From NCBI GenBank assembly GCA_015499985.1, contig JAAAUF010000722.1:1-21488 (forward strand): DNA of 21,488 nt. The letters run 5' to 3'. The notes below the pieces were generated by a model, which saw only the letters and a list, made by a program, of their open reading frames with translations, did not search any database and was not told the origin of the DNA. Made by a program: the position numbers and the translations under genes. This document shows, piece after piece, positions 1-18,300 of the stretch. Position 1 is the stretch's first letter. Each line of letters starts with the position of its first letter. This DNA is from Haplosporangium gracile. Lineage: Eukaryota; Mortierellomycota; Mortierellomycetes; Mortierellales; Mortierellaceae.

Positions 1-335
1 CTGGTGCCTATGTCGACGGAACTGAAAATCCGTCGCAACGGTTTTTTTTTTCCGTTTATGCGGTTTTTCAATTCCGTTTATGCGGGTTCCGAAAACCGCT
101 TCGACGTAAATTGAAAATGAGAGGGCACCAAAATATTCCGTTGTGACGCCTGGTTCGAGCGGGTTGAAAATTACGCCCTTGCGAAAAAATCAAAAAAGAG
201 AGCACCATTCAGTTCCGCTGTGTGTCCTGCCTCTAACCCATCTGTCCTTTTGTCCGGTCTTTTCTTCTTCATTTTGTGTGGGTTTAATACTCATCATGTG
301 ACTGTATAACTGGTCTGGCTGATTAATATTTCAAT
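1..335. other. Intergenic left edge with short inverted and direct repeats
   Basis: No gene is visible here. The stretch contains a 13-bp direct repeat (TCCGTTTATGCGG at 51-63 and 73-85) and a 7-bp-arm hairpin (CGACGGA at 14-20 against TCCGTCG at 29-35). It also has nested inverted segments: TGGTGCC at 2-8 against GGCACCA at 124-130, and 31-42 against 95-106 with 10 of 12 bases matching. This arrangement could be a degenerate miniature element or a structured 3' flank, but the window edge cuts it off. If the alternative last exon of the neighbouring AT-hook gene is used, its stop would lie at 284-286. Confidence 0.4.
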
Positions 336-1625
336 TCATTTCTTCGAAATTGTTATCCGGACAGATTTTGTCCGGATAAAAAAAATTCGCCGTAACATAC
401 TCTGGGTTAAAGAATGGTCCCTGAAAATGTCAAACCAATCTTCTCGATCTGACGTTGGTAAAGGAAGTGAGGATTGAGGTGGCGAGTTTGGTCCTGTTTC
501 TGATGCTTGACCGTCTGCCGAACCTGGTCCGGACATGTCGATCGACGACATCGACCTTGCTGCCAATGGCCAAGCCCTCGAAAACTGCTCCAACTCCGAA
601 GGAGGCCTTGATGACACTACAGGTGCAGATGGACCCTGTGGCGCTCTTGGGAGAGATGGTTGGATGGCGACCAGCATTTGGTCCTTGCCAGACTTGGACT
701 GCTTGTTCTCTCGAGTGGTTGAACGGCTGCTGACGGATGGGCCTTGGTGAGGAAAGTGACTAGGGGCGGAGAAGCCAAAATAGCCAGAGTTACCAGGCAT
801 GAGGGATCCGGCAACAAGCTGCTGACGCGCCATAGCATCGATTGCTTGCTGCAGGGCCTGGGTGTTTTCGTGTAGGACACCAATCTGCTCTCCGTAGGAA
901 ATGTGCGCCTTGGCAAGAGCAGCAAGCATGTCATTCATCCAGGCAGTCTGTATGCGCTGTTGTGCCAGCTTGCCATCCAACTTGGTCAGTATGTTCATAA
1001 GGTCCTGCATATTCTTCGACTGATTTGAGTTCGAGACCTTCAAGGCCAGCATCATATTTAAAAAACGCTTATCGTTGTCGTTATAGTCGTCTTCCCGTTC
1101 CTCAGCTTCCGACTCTGAATCTAAAGGATTGATATCGTCCGTCTCTATCATAACACATATACAGAAATGGGAAGGATATCAGTCAAAGATATCTTGGTTT
1201 GTTGATAACACAACAATACGAATACGACGACGCACCATGTTACCTGATTCTTCCCCGTCAATAGCAGCAGGTGCTGTGGATGACTGGACACCACTGTCTA
1301 CTTTGCTCGCTTGCTTTTTGTTTGTGTATTGTTTAAGTTTGGGTGGTGATTCGTTTGCTGAAGCGGTGCCAGTGGAAACAGTATCCTTAGTGTTGTTGAC
1401 TTTGCTTGCCGGCGCACTCTTTACTGCTTTGAGATTCTTTTTCTGTTTTTTGCTGGGATTAACTATGTCGTCCGGGTTGGTGATGGTGGTGGTGATGATG
1501 GTGCTGCTGGCGTTGCTGTTGATAGTTAGGATAGAGGAAGCAGGACGACCTCTCTTCTTTGCAGTCGGGGGCAGGGGTCGCGATATTGCTGGAACCCGCG
1601 GAGCGACCTTGTCGCTTGGGGGCAT
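336..1625 (-). CDS. AT-hook and coiled-coil protein of unknown function, two exons
   Basis: Exons are 1625-1244 and 1144-336, with a 99-bp intron (1243-1145) that has a CAG|GTAACA donor and a GATAG acceptor. The join is in frame (phase 1) and gives 396 aa. The ATG at 1625 opens a basic, proline-rich N-terminus. An AT-hook core RGRP sits at residues 25-28 (KKRGRPASS), followed by a lysine-rich stretch (PSKKQKKN) that resembles a nuclear localisation signal. Exon 2 starts with an acidic E/D-rich segment, then a leucine-rich helical stretch likely to form a coiled coil (around NMQDLMNILTKLDGKLAQQR), then a Ser/Pro-rich tail. The inferred role is a nuclear DNA-binding or chromatin-associated factor; no enzymatic domain is visible. 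An alternative 3' end exists: a GTATGT donor near 404 joined to an AATCAG acceptor near 325 would remove the hairpin at 353-379 and end at 284. RNA evidence would decide the C-terminus. Confidence 0.65.
353..379. repeat. Perfect 11-bp inverted repeat at the 3' end of the AT-hook gene
   Basis: TTATCCGGACA at 353-363 is the exact reverse complement of TGTCCGGATAA at 369-379, with a 5-nt loop GATTT. It lies within the last codons of the preferred exon 2, or inside a short terminal intron in the alternative model. It could be an RNA hairpin in the 3' part of the message or the footprint of a palindromic element. Confidence 0.8.
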
Positions 1626-2131
1626 TGTGTCAAAGAAAGAGGGGAGTGATATATAAAAAAGACTTTTGGTGGGGAAGAGAGAGGAAAGGGGAAGAGAGCA
1701 ATTGTGGGAAGAAAGGAGAACTGGCGGTATATTAGAAAAACGCATACGTGGGATGAGGGATGGCGATCCCTCCTGTCTTTCGTTCAAACGTGCTAACAAA
1801 GGCGCCTTTGAAAGGAAACCCTCTGTCCAAGAGGAATGCAGTTGTTTCGTAAAATGCCTATCCAACAGAATCGATGTCTGATTTAAGACAAGTTTAACGT
1901 AGTGGAAAAAAAAAACGAACACATGAGCAATGCAGACAAGCATTGTTTTCATATCCCTCGACGTGACATCGCGCGTTGTGGCCAACATACCACGCACAGG
2001 CAATACACACGTGTATGCGTCAGTTCTCGCTGCTTCATCCTCATAGTATACAGGGTGTTATTATTTTTAGTACAAACGCCAGTGCAATGACGCGTTCATC
2101 CCCCCGCTATAGTCACCATCCTGGTATGCTC
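1626..2131. other. Intergenic: promoter side of the AT-hook gene and 3' flank of the Polo gene
   Basis: About 500 bp separate the ATG of the AT-hook gene from the stop codon of the Polo gene; both genes are transcribed leftward. No convincing coding region is present. A perfect 14-bp palindrome, CAAAGGCGCCTTTG, lies at 1797-1810, about 170 bp upstream of the ATG, and is a candidate binding site for a dimeric regulator. No clear poly(A) signal for the Polo transcript was recognised. Confidence 0.5.
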
Positions 2132-10248
<8,117 letters not shown>

Positions 10249-10447
10249 CGTTTGATGGATCTGTGAAAGGGAAAGGGGTATATATGTATATGTGTATGTA
10301 TGAGGTTGAGTAAGTGTGTGTGCAAGGGTGGGGCGGGGATTACAATCAAATGGAAGGAAGAAAAAAAAACAAGCCAACAACAATAACAACAAAAAGTCCA
10401 AGTCGCAATAGTGGTGAGAATGAGAGTGAAAGATGACGGTAGTTGTT

Positions 10448-10518
10448 GATTGATTGATTGATTGATGATGGAGGGTGTGCAAGAAGAAAGGGAAGGAGAT
10501 GATGATGATGATGATGAT
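10448..10518. repeat. GATT and GAT microsatellites in the Polo upstream region
   Basis: About four copies of GATT begin at 10448, and seven perfect copies of GAT run from 10498 to 10518. They lie 200-270 bp upstream of the Polo ATG, in the likely 5' UTR or promoter. Confidence 0.9.
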
Positions 10519-10630
10519 GGAGGTAAAAAGGAAAATGGAGAGAATTGGAGGGATTACAAGTGGGAAAGAAGGGAAAAGGTGAGGGAGAGGAGGAGAAAGG
10601 GAAAGGAGAGGGAGGAAAGGGGACGTTTTG

Positions 10631-10676
10631 TATGGTATATGGTATATGGTATATGATATGATATGGTATGGTATGA
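10631..10676. repeat. TATGG/TATATGG tandem repeat
   Basis: Irregular tandem copies of TATGG, TATATGG and TATGA about 400 bp upstream of the Polo start codon. AT-rich and flexible; it could influence the promoter, but no specific site is recognised. Confidence 0.85.
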
Positions 10677-10966
10677 GAGAGAGAAGTGAGGGCCAATGGT
10701 CGGCTGGACGATGGGATAGGATGACGATGGGGTCCTCGGGAGTAGAGAGGGAGGAGGGAGGGAAGAGGTAGAGAAGAAGCTATTTTTGATAATAAATAAA
10801 AAAAAAAGTGGTGGCAAGAGAAGACAACACAAGACAAGACAAGACAACATCAAGAGACAACGGCCAAGTGGGATTCCTCGCTTTGTTCCTGGCCGAGGGT
10901 AGGGGAAACGAGTCTTATTGGTGATGATGACGGACAGTAAATACCGCATAGAAAAGACGACAAACA

Positions 10967-10967
10967 A

Positions 10968-11002
<35 letters not shown>

Positions 11003-11016
11003 AAGAGAGAGAGAGG
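10967..11016. repeat. GA microsatellite
   Basis: A GA dinucleotide run interrupted by a few AAAG units, about 720-770 bp upstream of the Polo ATG. Polypurine runs of this type can bind GAGA-like factors or form triplex DNA, but neither is shown here. Confidence 0.9.
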
Positions 11017-11110
11017 AGTATGGACTGTACAGCGAATAAGAACAGAAAAATTCAGACCCCATCCCGTCTCTTTATTCTTCCCGCCGTGCTACCATGTCCT
11101 TCTCTCAGTC

Positions 11111-11130
11111 CCTGTCCTGTCCTGTCCTGT
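11111..11130. repeat. CCTGT pentanucleotide repeat, four copies
   Basis: Four perfect CCTGT units, followed by a run of T. Purely a simple repeat. Confidence 0.9.
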
Positions 11131-11293
11131 CCCTTTTTTTTTTCTGGCAATCTCAACACACAAATATAATCTCCCCCTTGTCCCTTGCTTGCTTATTTCG
11201 CTTCCTCCTCCCTCCAAAACGAACATGTCACACATACATATACACACTCACCGGTACATACATTCACACATGGGAGATCTCATTCTCTGCAAA

Positions 11294-11294
<1 letters not shown>

Positions 11295-11336
<42 letters not shown>
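11295..11336. repeat. CT microsatellite abutting the assembly gap
   Basis: A long CT run ending in CACTCT immediately before the Ns. The repeat is a likely cause of the assembly break. Confidence 0.9.
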
Positions 11337-11446
11337 NNNNNNNNNNNNNNNNNNNNNNNNNNNNNNNNNNNNNNNNNNNNNNNNNNNNNNNNNNNNNNNN
11401 NNNNNNNNNNNNNNNNNNNNNNNNNNNNNNNNNNNNNNNNNNNNNN
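11337..11446. other. Assembly gap (110 Ns)
   Basis: Unsequenced bases with a CT repeat on the left and a CATACA hexamer repeat on the right. The true length is unknown; the gap falls outside both neighbouring coding regions. Confidence 0.98.
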
Positions 11447-11477
<31 letters not shown>

Positions 11478-11479
11478 TA
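11447..11479. repeat. ATACAC hexanucleotide repeat
   Basis: About five tandem copies of a six-base unit (ATACAC/CATACA) directly after the Ns; the array probably continues into the gap. Confidence 0.9.
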
Positions 11480-12197
11480 TAACACACTCTTGTACCTGAC
11501 TAACTGGCTGAACTGAACTGATGGTGGTGCACATCCTTCTTCCCCCTTTTCCCTTTATTCCCAACTGATCAACCTAATGTGTCTCACTCCTCGATGCTCG
11601 TCTCTTTTCTTTATATTCATCCTCTATCTCCTAGCCCATGAACCCTTGCTTGCACCCACCCACATCCGCTGTGGGTCGTACTCCATCGACACCCCCATCA
11701 GACGGTTGCACTTTTTAACTGTTGCGCTCAGAAAATAAAAAACATAAAAGCATCATGCTTTTGATTTTGAGCAAACGACTAAAAGAGAGCACGAGAGCCA
11801 GGGCCATCCTCCTCAACAGCAGCACCACTCATGCATCCTTACTCCACCGTTGCTGACATACTTCGCACTCTGGTTTTTTTTTGTGGAAAGTCCGAACTGC
11901 CACGCACAAAAAAAAACATTCTCTGAGCCCTCTTTTTTTTTCTTTTTCATGCACCAAACAGAGAGCAAATCCCACAACTCACCACCACCACCATCTAATT
12001 CGCCATTCCTCATTCTTTTTCTCCGAGTGCAGATTTCCCTATGCTTTTTATTTATGCCTTTTTCATTTTTTTGTACATTTTGAAAGGACACATCAGCTCG
12101 CGACAAGACTACAGGACAACAAGAGAGGGTGCCTATTTATCCTTAAAAGATTGCACTGCTTACTATTACACGGTTTTATTTGTCAATGTATATCATA

Positions 12198-12295
12198 ACC
12201 GTAAAAAAGGGTATGCAAAACAGCAAAAAAAACAGTGTCTAATTGTTCGTTCGGAACGCTTTGCGACTTTTATGACCGAAAAAAGGGTATGCAAA
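12198..12295 (-). repeat. Pair of about 21-bp direct repeats just downstream of the synaptojanin stop
   Basis: A 17-bp identical core (plus strand AAAAAAGGGTATGCAAA) occurs at 12203-12219 and again at 12279-12295. Each copy is preceded by ACCG, with one extra T in the first. On the transcribed minus strand both lie within about 110 nt after the stop codon, in the presumed 3' UTR, as TTTGCATACCC followed by a T run. This may be a duplicated RNA-binding or processing motif. Confidence 0.75.
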
Positions 12296-12303
12296 GAGAG
12301 GGC

Positions 12304-15300
12304 CTACTTGTTCTTCCAGAATGCAAACGCGTCCACTTTATCATCCTCGCCCTCTTCTTCGCCGCCTCCTGCTGATACCTTCTTTCCAGAACCGTCACCA
12401 CCTCCCTCAACACCAGCGTCGGTATTCGCCTTGAGAGCTGCAATGGCTTGCTTCACAGACCCACTCGCAGGCTTCACATCTTCCGCCGATCCATTCGACT
12501 TGGCAATCTTCGTTGCTCCTCCTGCATCACTCGTTGTCGTCGTTGTCGTCGCTTTTTCTGTTGCTGCTGTTGGCGATGAAACTGATTTCTGTTGCTCCTG
12601 ATCGGCTACAGACGGTTTAAAGACAGAGGCGGCCTGAAGAGATCCCAACCCTGCCATCTTGACCTTGTTGGCAACAGCTCCATGTTGATGATGGCTACCT
12701 CCGACCTTTGTTGCAACACCCACAGAGGACATTGCTGGCACAGTCTTTGTTGCTGGCGTGGTTCCTGCAGAGCCAGTAAATGACAACGGCTTGACCATAG
12801 GGATCACAGGCAAGACTTGACGGTCACTACCGGGGGTATGCGCTGATGGTGTCGCGGGAGTTGCCGAACCAGCTGATGTCAGCTTGACGCCGGTAGATGT
12901 CGAGATACCACCGCCGACAGGCCTGCTGGAAGTGTTGACGGTAGGAGACCCAAACGACTTTTTCAGCTCAGAGACCGAAGGGGGTGGTGTTGCTGACTCT
13001 TCTGACTTGTCCTCTTTGTTGACCACCGTCACCGCATTCTTGACCTTAGGTGCAATCTTGCCGGCCAGTCCTACGTTGGCGCCACCTGTCATCGCCGTTG
13101 AGGATGTAGCAGATTCAGACTCGGCAGACTTGTTGTTATAATCCTTAGTCCACTGCTGCACACTGGGCAGACTTGGGCTCTCTGAGCCAAAGTCCGATTT
13201 ACTGGAAGCCTCAATGCCCGCTGATCCAAGACCCAATCCCATCGACGCAATCGCTGGGTGTCGGCCACTGCCTCTCTTCCCACGGGGATCCAGACCTGGC
13301 AACAGCACCTTGGACTTGTTGGCCGCCACCGTCGCCAAAGAGGCCGATGGGGTTGGTGTCGAGGAAGAGTTGGAGGAAATGGACGAAGCACTTTCCAATG
13401 TCGGTCGAATGATTCCGATCTCTGCCGCCTTCTTCTCTACAATCTTGTTAGGGACAGGGGTCGACTTGTCACTAATGAATGGGGTTCCTGCTGTTCCTGA
13501 CTGCTGACTCTTGAGCTGGGAAGGTTTCAAAAGGGTTTCGGCTTCATGCAGCTTTGGGCTAGGGCGATCAGCCTTGCTCTCGTCCTTCTTTACAATCTCC
13601 TTTTGCGGCTGCTTCTCCTTGATTTTCCTGGTTTTGTCCTGCTTGAATTCTACTGCATTGGCAGGGATGTCGACAAGAGCTGGCTCAGACCTGGCATCCA
13701 CATACACGTCAGTGTCATCATCATCATCGTCGTCGTCGTCGTCATCGTCATCGCCATCGTCATCGTCGCCCTCCATGCCATCTTGCCTGTCTCCCTCGGT
13801 ACCTCGAAGGAAACCGTACTTCTTGGGTGGCGGAGGAGCTGGTCGTCGGAAAGCACCGTCTTTGTGGATGACTGAAGAAGCTGGCAAAATGGTAGGCAAT
13901 CCTGTTCGCCGACTCGCGGGTGGTGGAGGTGCGTACTTTTTGGCCGATGGCAAGGGTGATACTGTGCCATTGGAGCCAGGTCCTCTGCCTACAGTAGGAG
14001 ACATGACGGGCAATACAGGCGAGCTACCGTTGATATCTGCAAAATTGCACCAAAGACAGAAGAAATAGTAACACATGATGAGTATATGGATCATATTCGT
14101 CATAAAGAAAGAAACCGCATGAATCGAATACTTACCTCCAAGAAGATCAACAGCAGGCTTCCTGGCAGGTGGACCTGGGGCAGGTCTGGATGCCAAAGAG
14201 AACGGTGTAGGAGATCCCGCACCTTGTCTAGGTGATACCGCCTTTGCGCTGGAACTGTTGGTATCGGTAATAGTCTTGTCTCCTTCGAATGGGTTCTTCT
14301 TGTTGGAGGGAATCCTTTTGACCGTGTCCTCCAAAGGATCATTCCACCATTGATGGTTCTCCGAGCTTGGCTTTTGACCTAAATATTGCAAATATATCAT
14401 ATCGAACACCGATTAGAGGCATTCCAAGGCTATGCAGGTTCAGCAACAACAACAGACCAATTTCTTTTTGTCGACCTACCAGTGCTTTGAGGAATGCGGT
14501 CGTAGGGCATGCCGAACTGGTTGGACGCGATTAGTTTGCCGCCGAGCTCAACATCACGCGTAAATCCATTTCCGGCGGGCTGCTGCTCCTTGCTGGTGAC
14601 AGTCTTGGCGGAGCTGTTACGGTAAAGTGTCTGCTCCATCTTCTCCTTGGCCTGAGAGTCAAGCATCGTCAGCTCCAACACAAACATTGACATCACTAGC
14701 AGCATCGTAGAATGCCGGTAGTTTCTTTTCAGTCACATATCTTATGAACAGAGGCAGCATTTCTTCCAGACGAGACAAAAAAGTTTTCATGCAGGACTTG
14801 AAGGTGCTTACCAGGCCTGTGATCTGACGTCCTGAACTCTGCGCGATCGTAGCTCGTTTGGTAAATCTGAGGAAGCAAAAGAGAGGTCACAGCGCACGTT
14901 AGTCTTCCATCTTTTCCCACTTCTCACAATAATCAGAGACAACATTATTAATCTCGCCTAGCAGGAAAAGAGAAAGAAGAACGTACATCTCTTCCTTTGT
15001 AGAGAATGCGATCAGTCCATGCAGGCGCTCGGTACTTTTCACTTGTGTCATAGTTGTCGGTGCCAATGTCATAACGGTAGGTGGGTGCAAAGGCGATGAT
15101 GCCCTCCTTGTACCCATAGAACGCCTCTCCATAATCGATCGAGCGCTTCAGCTGGTCGCAGCGGAAGATCTCAAAGTAGTTGCCTTGGCTGACCAATGCT
15201 CGGATCTACAAAGATCATACGAAATCCATAAAGAAAAGTTAAAATAACTGAAATAGACTCTGGTGGCAGTGAAGGTGCTTGATAAAGTAAACAAAAATGA

Positions 15301-18300
15301 AATACCTGATCGTTCTCCATGTCGACGCGGTAGTTGAAATCCCCGCACCAGAGGATAATACTATGTTATGAATAAAAAACGAGGGTGCGTGAGATTAGGC
15401 TCAGTGTCCGCCAACGAAGAGTCAGCTCCACGTCCAAGAGACCACAAAGTCGGGAGAAACTTACTCGTGGCTGGCAATGTTACGACCCCGTGCAAACGTC
15501 AGGCCGTTGTTGATGGTATGAAAGTCGTTGTTGCGTTCCTGGAGATTATCCTGACCAGAGGCAAGATGTGATGTCACCAGACAAAGCTCGGTCTCATAGT
15601 AGTTCATCCTGATGGCGACAGCTCCCTTGTTGCCTGCCATTCCACCCATTCCCGTCTAATCAGATTGGTCAGCAACAAAATAAATGAGGTTAGTAATTGC
15701 TTCCATCAAGATAGAGGCTACCTGAGAATGCGAAAATCATGTGCAGTAGGTTGACAGTATATACGGTAACTGTACCTTTTTAATTGCACACTCCACGTTG
15801 CGGATGTGAGGAAGACTGGACTCCTTGGCATAAATCATCAGAGCAGCTCCGACCAGCTGTCCTGAGCGAAGCTGGGCATAGCGTGCTCCTCCTCTGCGAT
15901 TAATGGTTCTTTCGATCTCGTGCTCCCAGACCCGGCGTTTGCCTTCATCCGTAGCCATGATCTGCTTTGGTGTCAGCTTTACAATTTCTTGGAACCCAAC
16001 CACATAAAGATCAGGCTCCGGTACATCTATTCATGTAAGGGGTGTTCAGTAACAATTAGTGGGAATTGATACATTTACCTTGAACCTAGCATCACAGTGA
16101 TCGTGGGGTCGTACCTTTGTCGAAACAGAGCCAAGGCTCAAGGGTCTCCTCAGAAGGTGGTTTTCCGTTGAGGTTGTAGGTTCCCACAAAGACATCAATC
16201 TGTACCTTTTGCGAATATTCGCCTAACCGTGCTTTCACTTCCGATGCGATCGAGTCGTGAACTGGGTCATAGATTGTCACTGGGCTTTGGTGTGACATCT
16301 TTCCCTATATATTTGAAGCATAGGTTGAAAGCGGCGTCAGCGAACACGGTTTTCAGTATACAAGTGAACATGACAAAAGTGAATGGGCACGGGATGGGTG
16401 AATAAAAGACAGCTTACCAAGAGGATATCAATGACTTCTTGGCGATCCTTGTCCTGAAAGTTGTTGATATAGAAACGGTTGATGGATTTGGTGGCGTCGC
16501 CAAGCATGCTCGCGAAGGACATTTTGCCCGAACGAGTGACATCCGATTTGAGTGCTCCTGTGCCTGTGTAAATTTTGGAGAGCATGTCGCCATTGTCGCC
16601 CCAGAGTTGAGAGTGGATCGCCATCAGACTAGAGAACCGGCTGTCCTGGGGGAAAAGGTTGTGAATCAGGTACTCGGTCGCCTCTCTTGACAAGCTGCTC
16701 TGAATCACGTTCGTGCTATTTTCAAATTAGAAAAGGTCAGATTGCGCTATACTTAGTAACCTTTCTGTCGCTCTCTCTCTCTCTCTCTCTCTCTCTGACA
16801 ACAGTTGCAGAACATGCGCGCATTGCATAAAATTGCTAATTTACCGATCTAGGCAGTCGAGACAGTTGGTACGGAAGACACCGCGCTGGGTCTGAATGAT
16901 AGAGTTGGAGAGGAGATCATGGTAAAAGTATCCATAGCGCTCAGAAGCACCACGGATGTGCTGCAGGAGGCTCTGGACTTGATCATAGTTACCGCCCTTG
17001 ACCTGGGAATGATAGTCGAACCGCGTCATGTGGAGGTGCTTCAGAATCGGCTTGAGAGCTTCGACTTGGCCTCTGTATTCCTGTGAAAGCGTGATCTCGC
17101 CTTGGTCCTTGATACCCAACAGGTCGATAATATGGACATCCTCATATTTCTGAATGAGCTCCTCAAAATGTCGCCTCACTGCTGGCTTTGTCGCGTCGCT
17201 TCCTCTCGAAAGTTGAATCTTGTGGCTTGCTAGTTGTAATCCTTGTTGCTCCCAAAACACTATCATTTGTGTAGAGATGGAAGAAATGTGTCAGCGGTAC
17301 CATTGTGTGTTTAAAAACAGTCCAATTGAAGCAAACATGACTACCTAGCAATTGTCAAATACCTGGCACACTTCCGCGGATCTGGGTATAGGCGAAACAC
17401 CACTCGGGGTTGGACAATATCGTCTCGGTCTAGATGTACAAAAATGGGTCGAATTGGTAAATTTCCTGATGTATGTTCTTACTCCAGTGTCATTTAACAA
17501 TTGCGCTCAGTTAATCTCCCGCGTCCATGAGAAAGACGATACCTCGACAAAGTTAGCTACGTTTCCATTATCGTCAATTCCGCGAGTGTTGTAGCGTGTG
17601 CCTAACAATGTAATGGATTGGCTGTGTGAGTATTCTCGTTGACGAATGCGGCATGCATTCATACATTGGCTGTTGTGCGTTTATGTGCGACATTGTTGAG
17701 CATCTTTTTTCCTGCACTGTACCTGCGCGCCTTGAGCTGAGCCTCGAAATCACTGAAATCTGTCCCTGTGTCGTCGCAGTCCTGAAGGGCTGGCATCCAA
17801 CATATCCTTGAATGATATGAACCTAGTGAGATTGCCCAATTTGTATATCTGTTAGTACTGGAGGGTAGATATACAATATATCGCGATCAAGTGCATAAGT
17901 AGAATGTCGTTTTGCGACATCTTACCAACAGGCCTCCAAAGTCCAGTTCCTCTCGCTCCTGTTCGTCGAGGCGGGACCGGAAGGTCAAAAGTTCCGACAG
18001 CATGAAGTGATTCCAAAGATAGCTTTGGTCGTAGTTCTGGTTGGTCTCTACGCTATGTTTTTCCTGCAATTGAAGCGTTCTAGATGCAGAATGGACAAAT
18101 AGGAGTCACCCCCAATTGACGAGATATGTGCGTTAATGGATACACTTTTGGAGTGATTACTCAAGAGGATCCATTTTTCTTCGTTCCTTTTCGATGCAAT
18201 TTCAATTGTTCAGGCGTCCTCATTTGTTTTCCTCTTTCGTTATGATTGCCCTTTTGTTCTCCTTTCGCGCTTTGTCAATGCTCACTCTTCCTTGTCCTGA

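Larger units (their letters stand above)
10249..12303. other. 2-kb intergenic region, microsatellite-rich, with assembly gap
   Basis: This interval lies between the Polo start codon and the synaptojanin stop codon, so it holds the Polo promoter and 5' UTR and the synaptojanin 3' UTR. It is dominated by simple repeats: GATT, GAT, TATGG-type, GA, CCTGT, CT and a CATACA hexamer. Between the repeats there are T-rich and C-rich stretches. The open frames seen here are low-complexity and overlap the repeats, so I do not call a gene. Confidence 0.7.

Noticed and set aside
11850..12198. Small plus-strand frames downstream of the assembly gap
   Set aside because: They are Phe/Ser/Pro-rich translations of T- and C-rich sequence in the probable 3' flank of synaptojanin, with no supporting splice or start features.
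17163..17351. Extension of the Sac exon upstream past 17259
   Set aside because: The frame stays open only by chance; the GATAG acceptor at 17260 gives GSVPVFWEQQGL, the expected Sac continuation, while the extension reads intron sequence.
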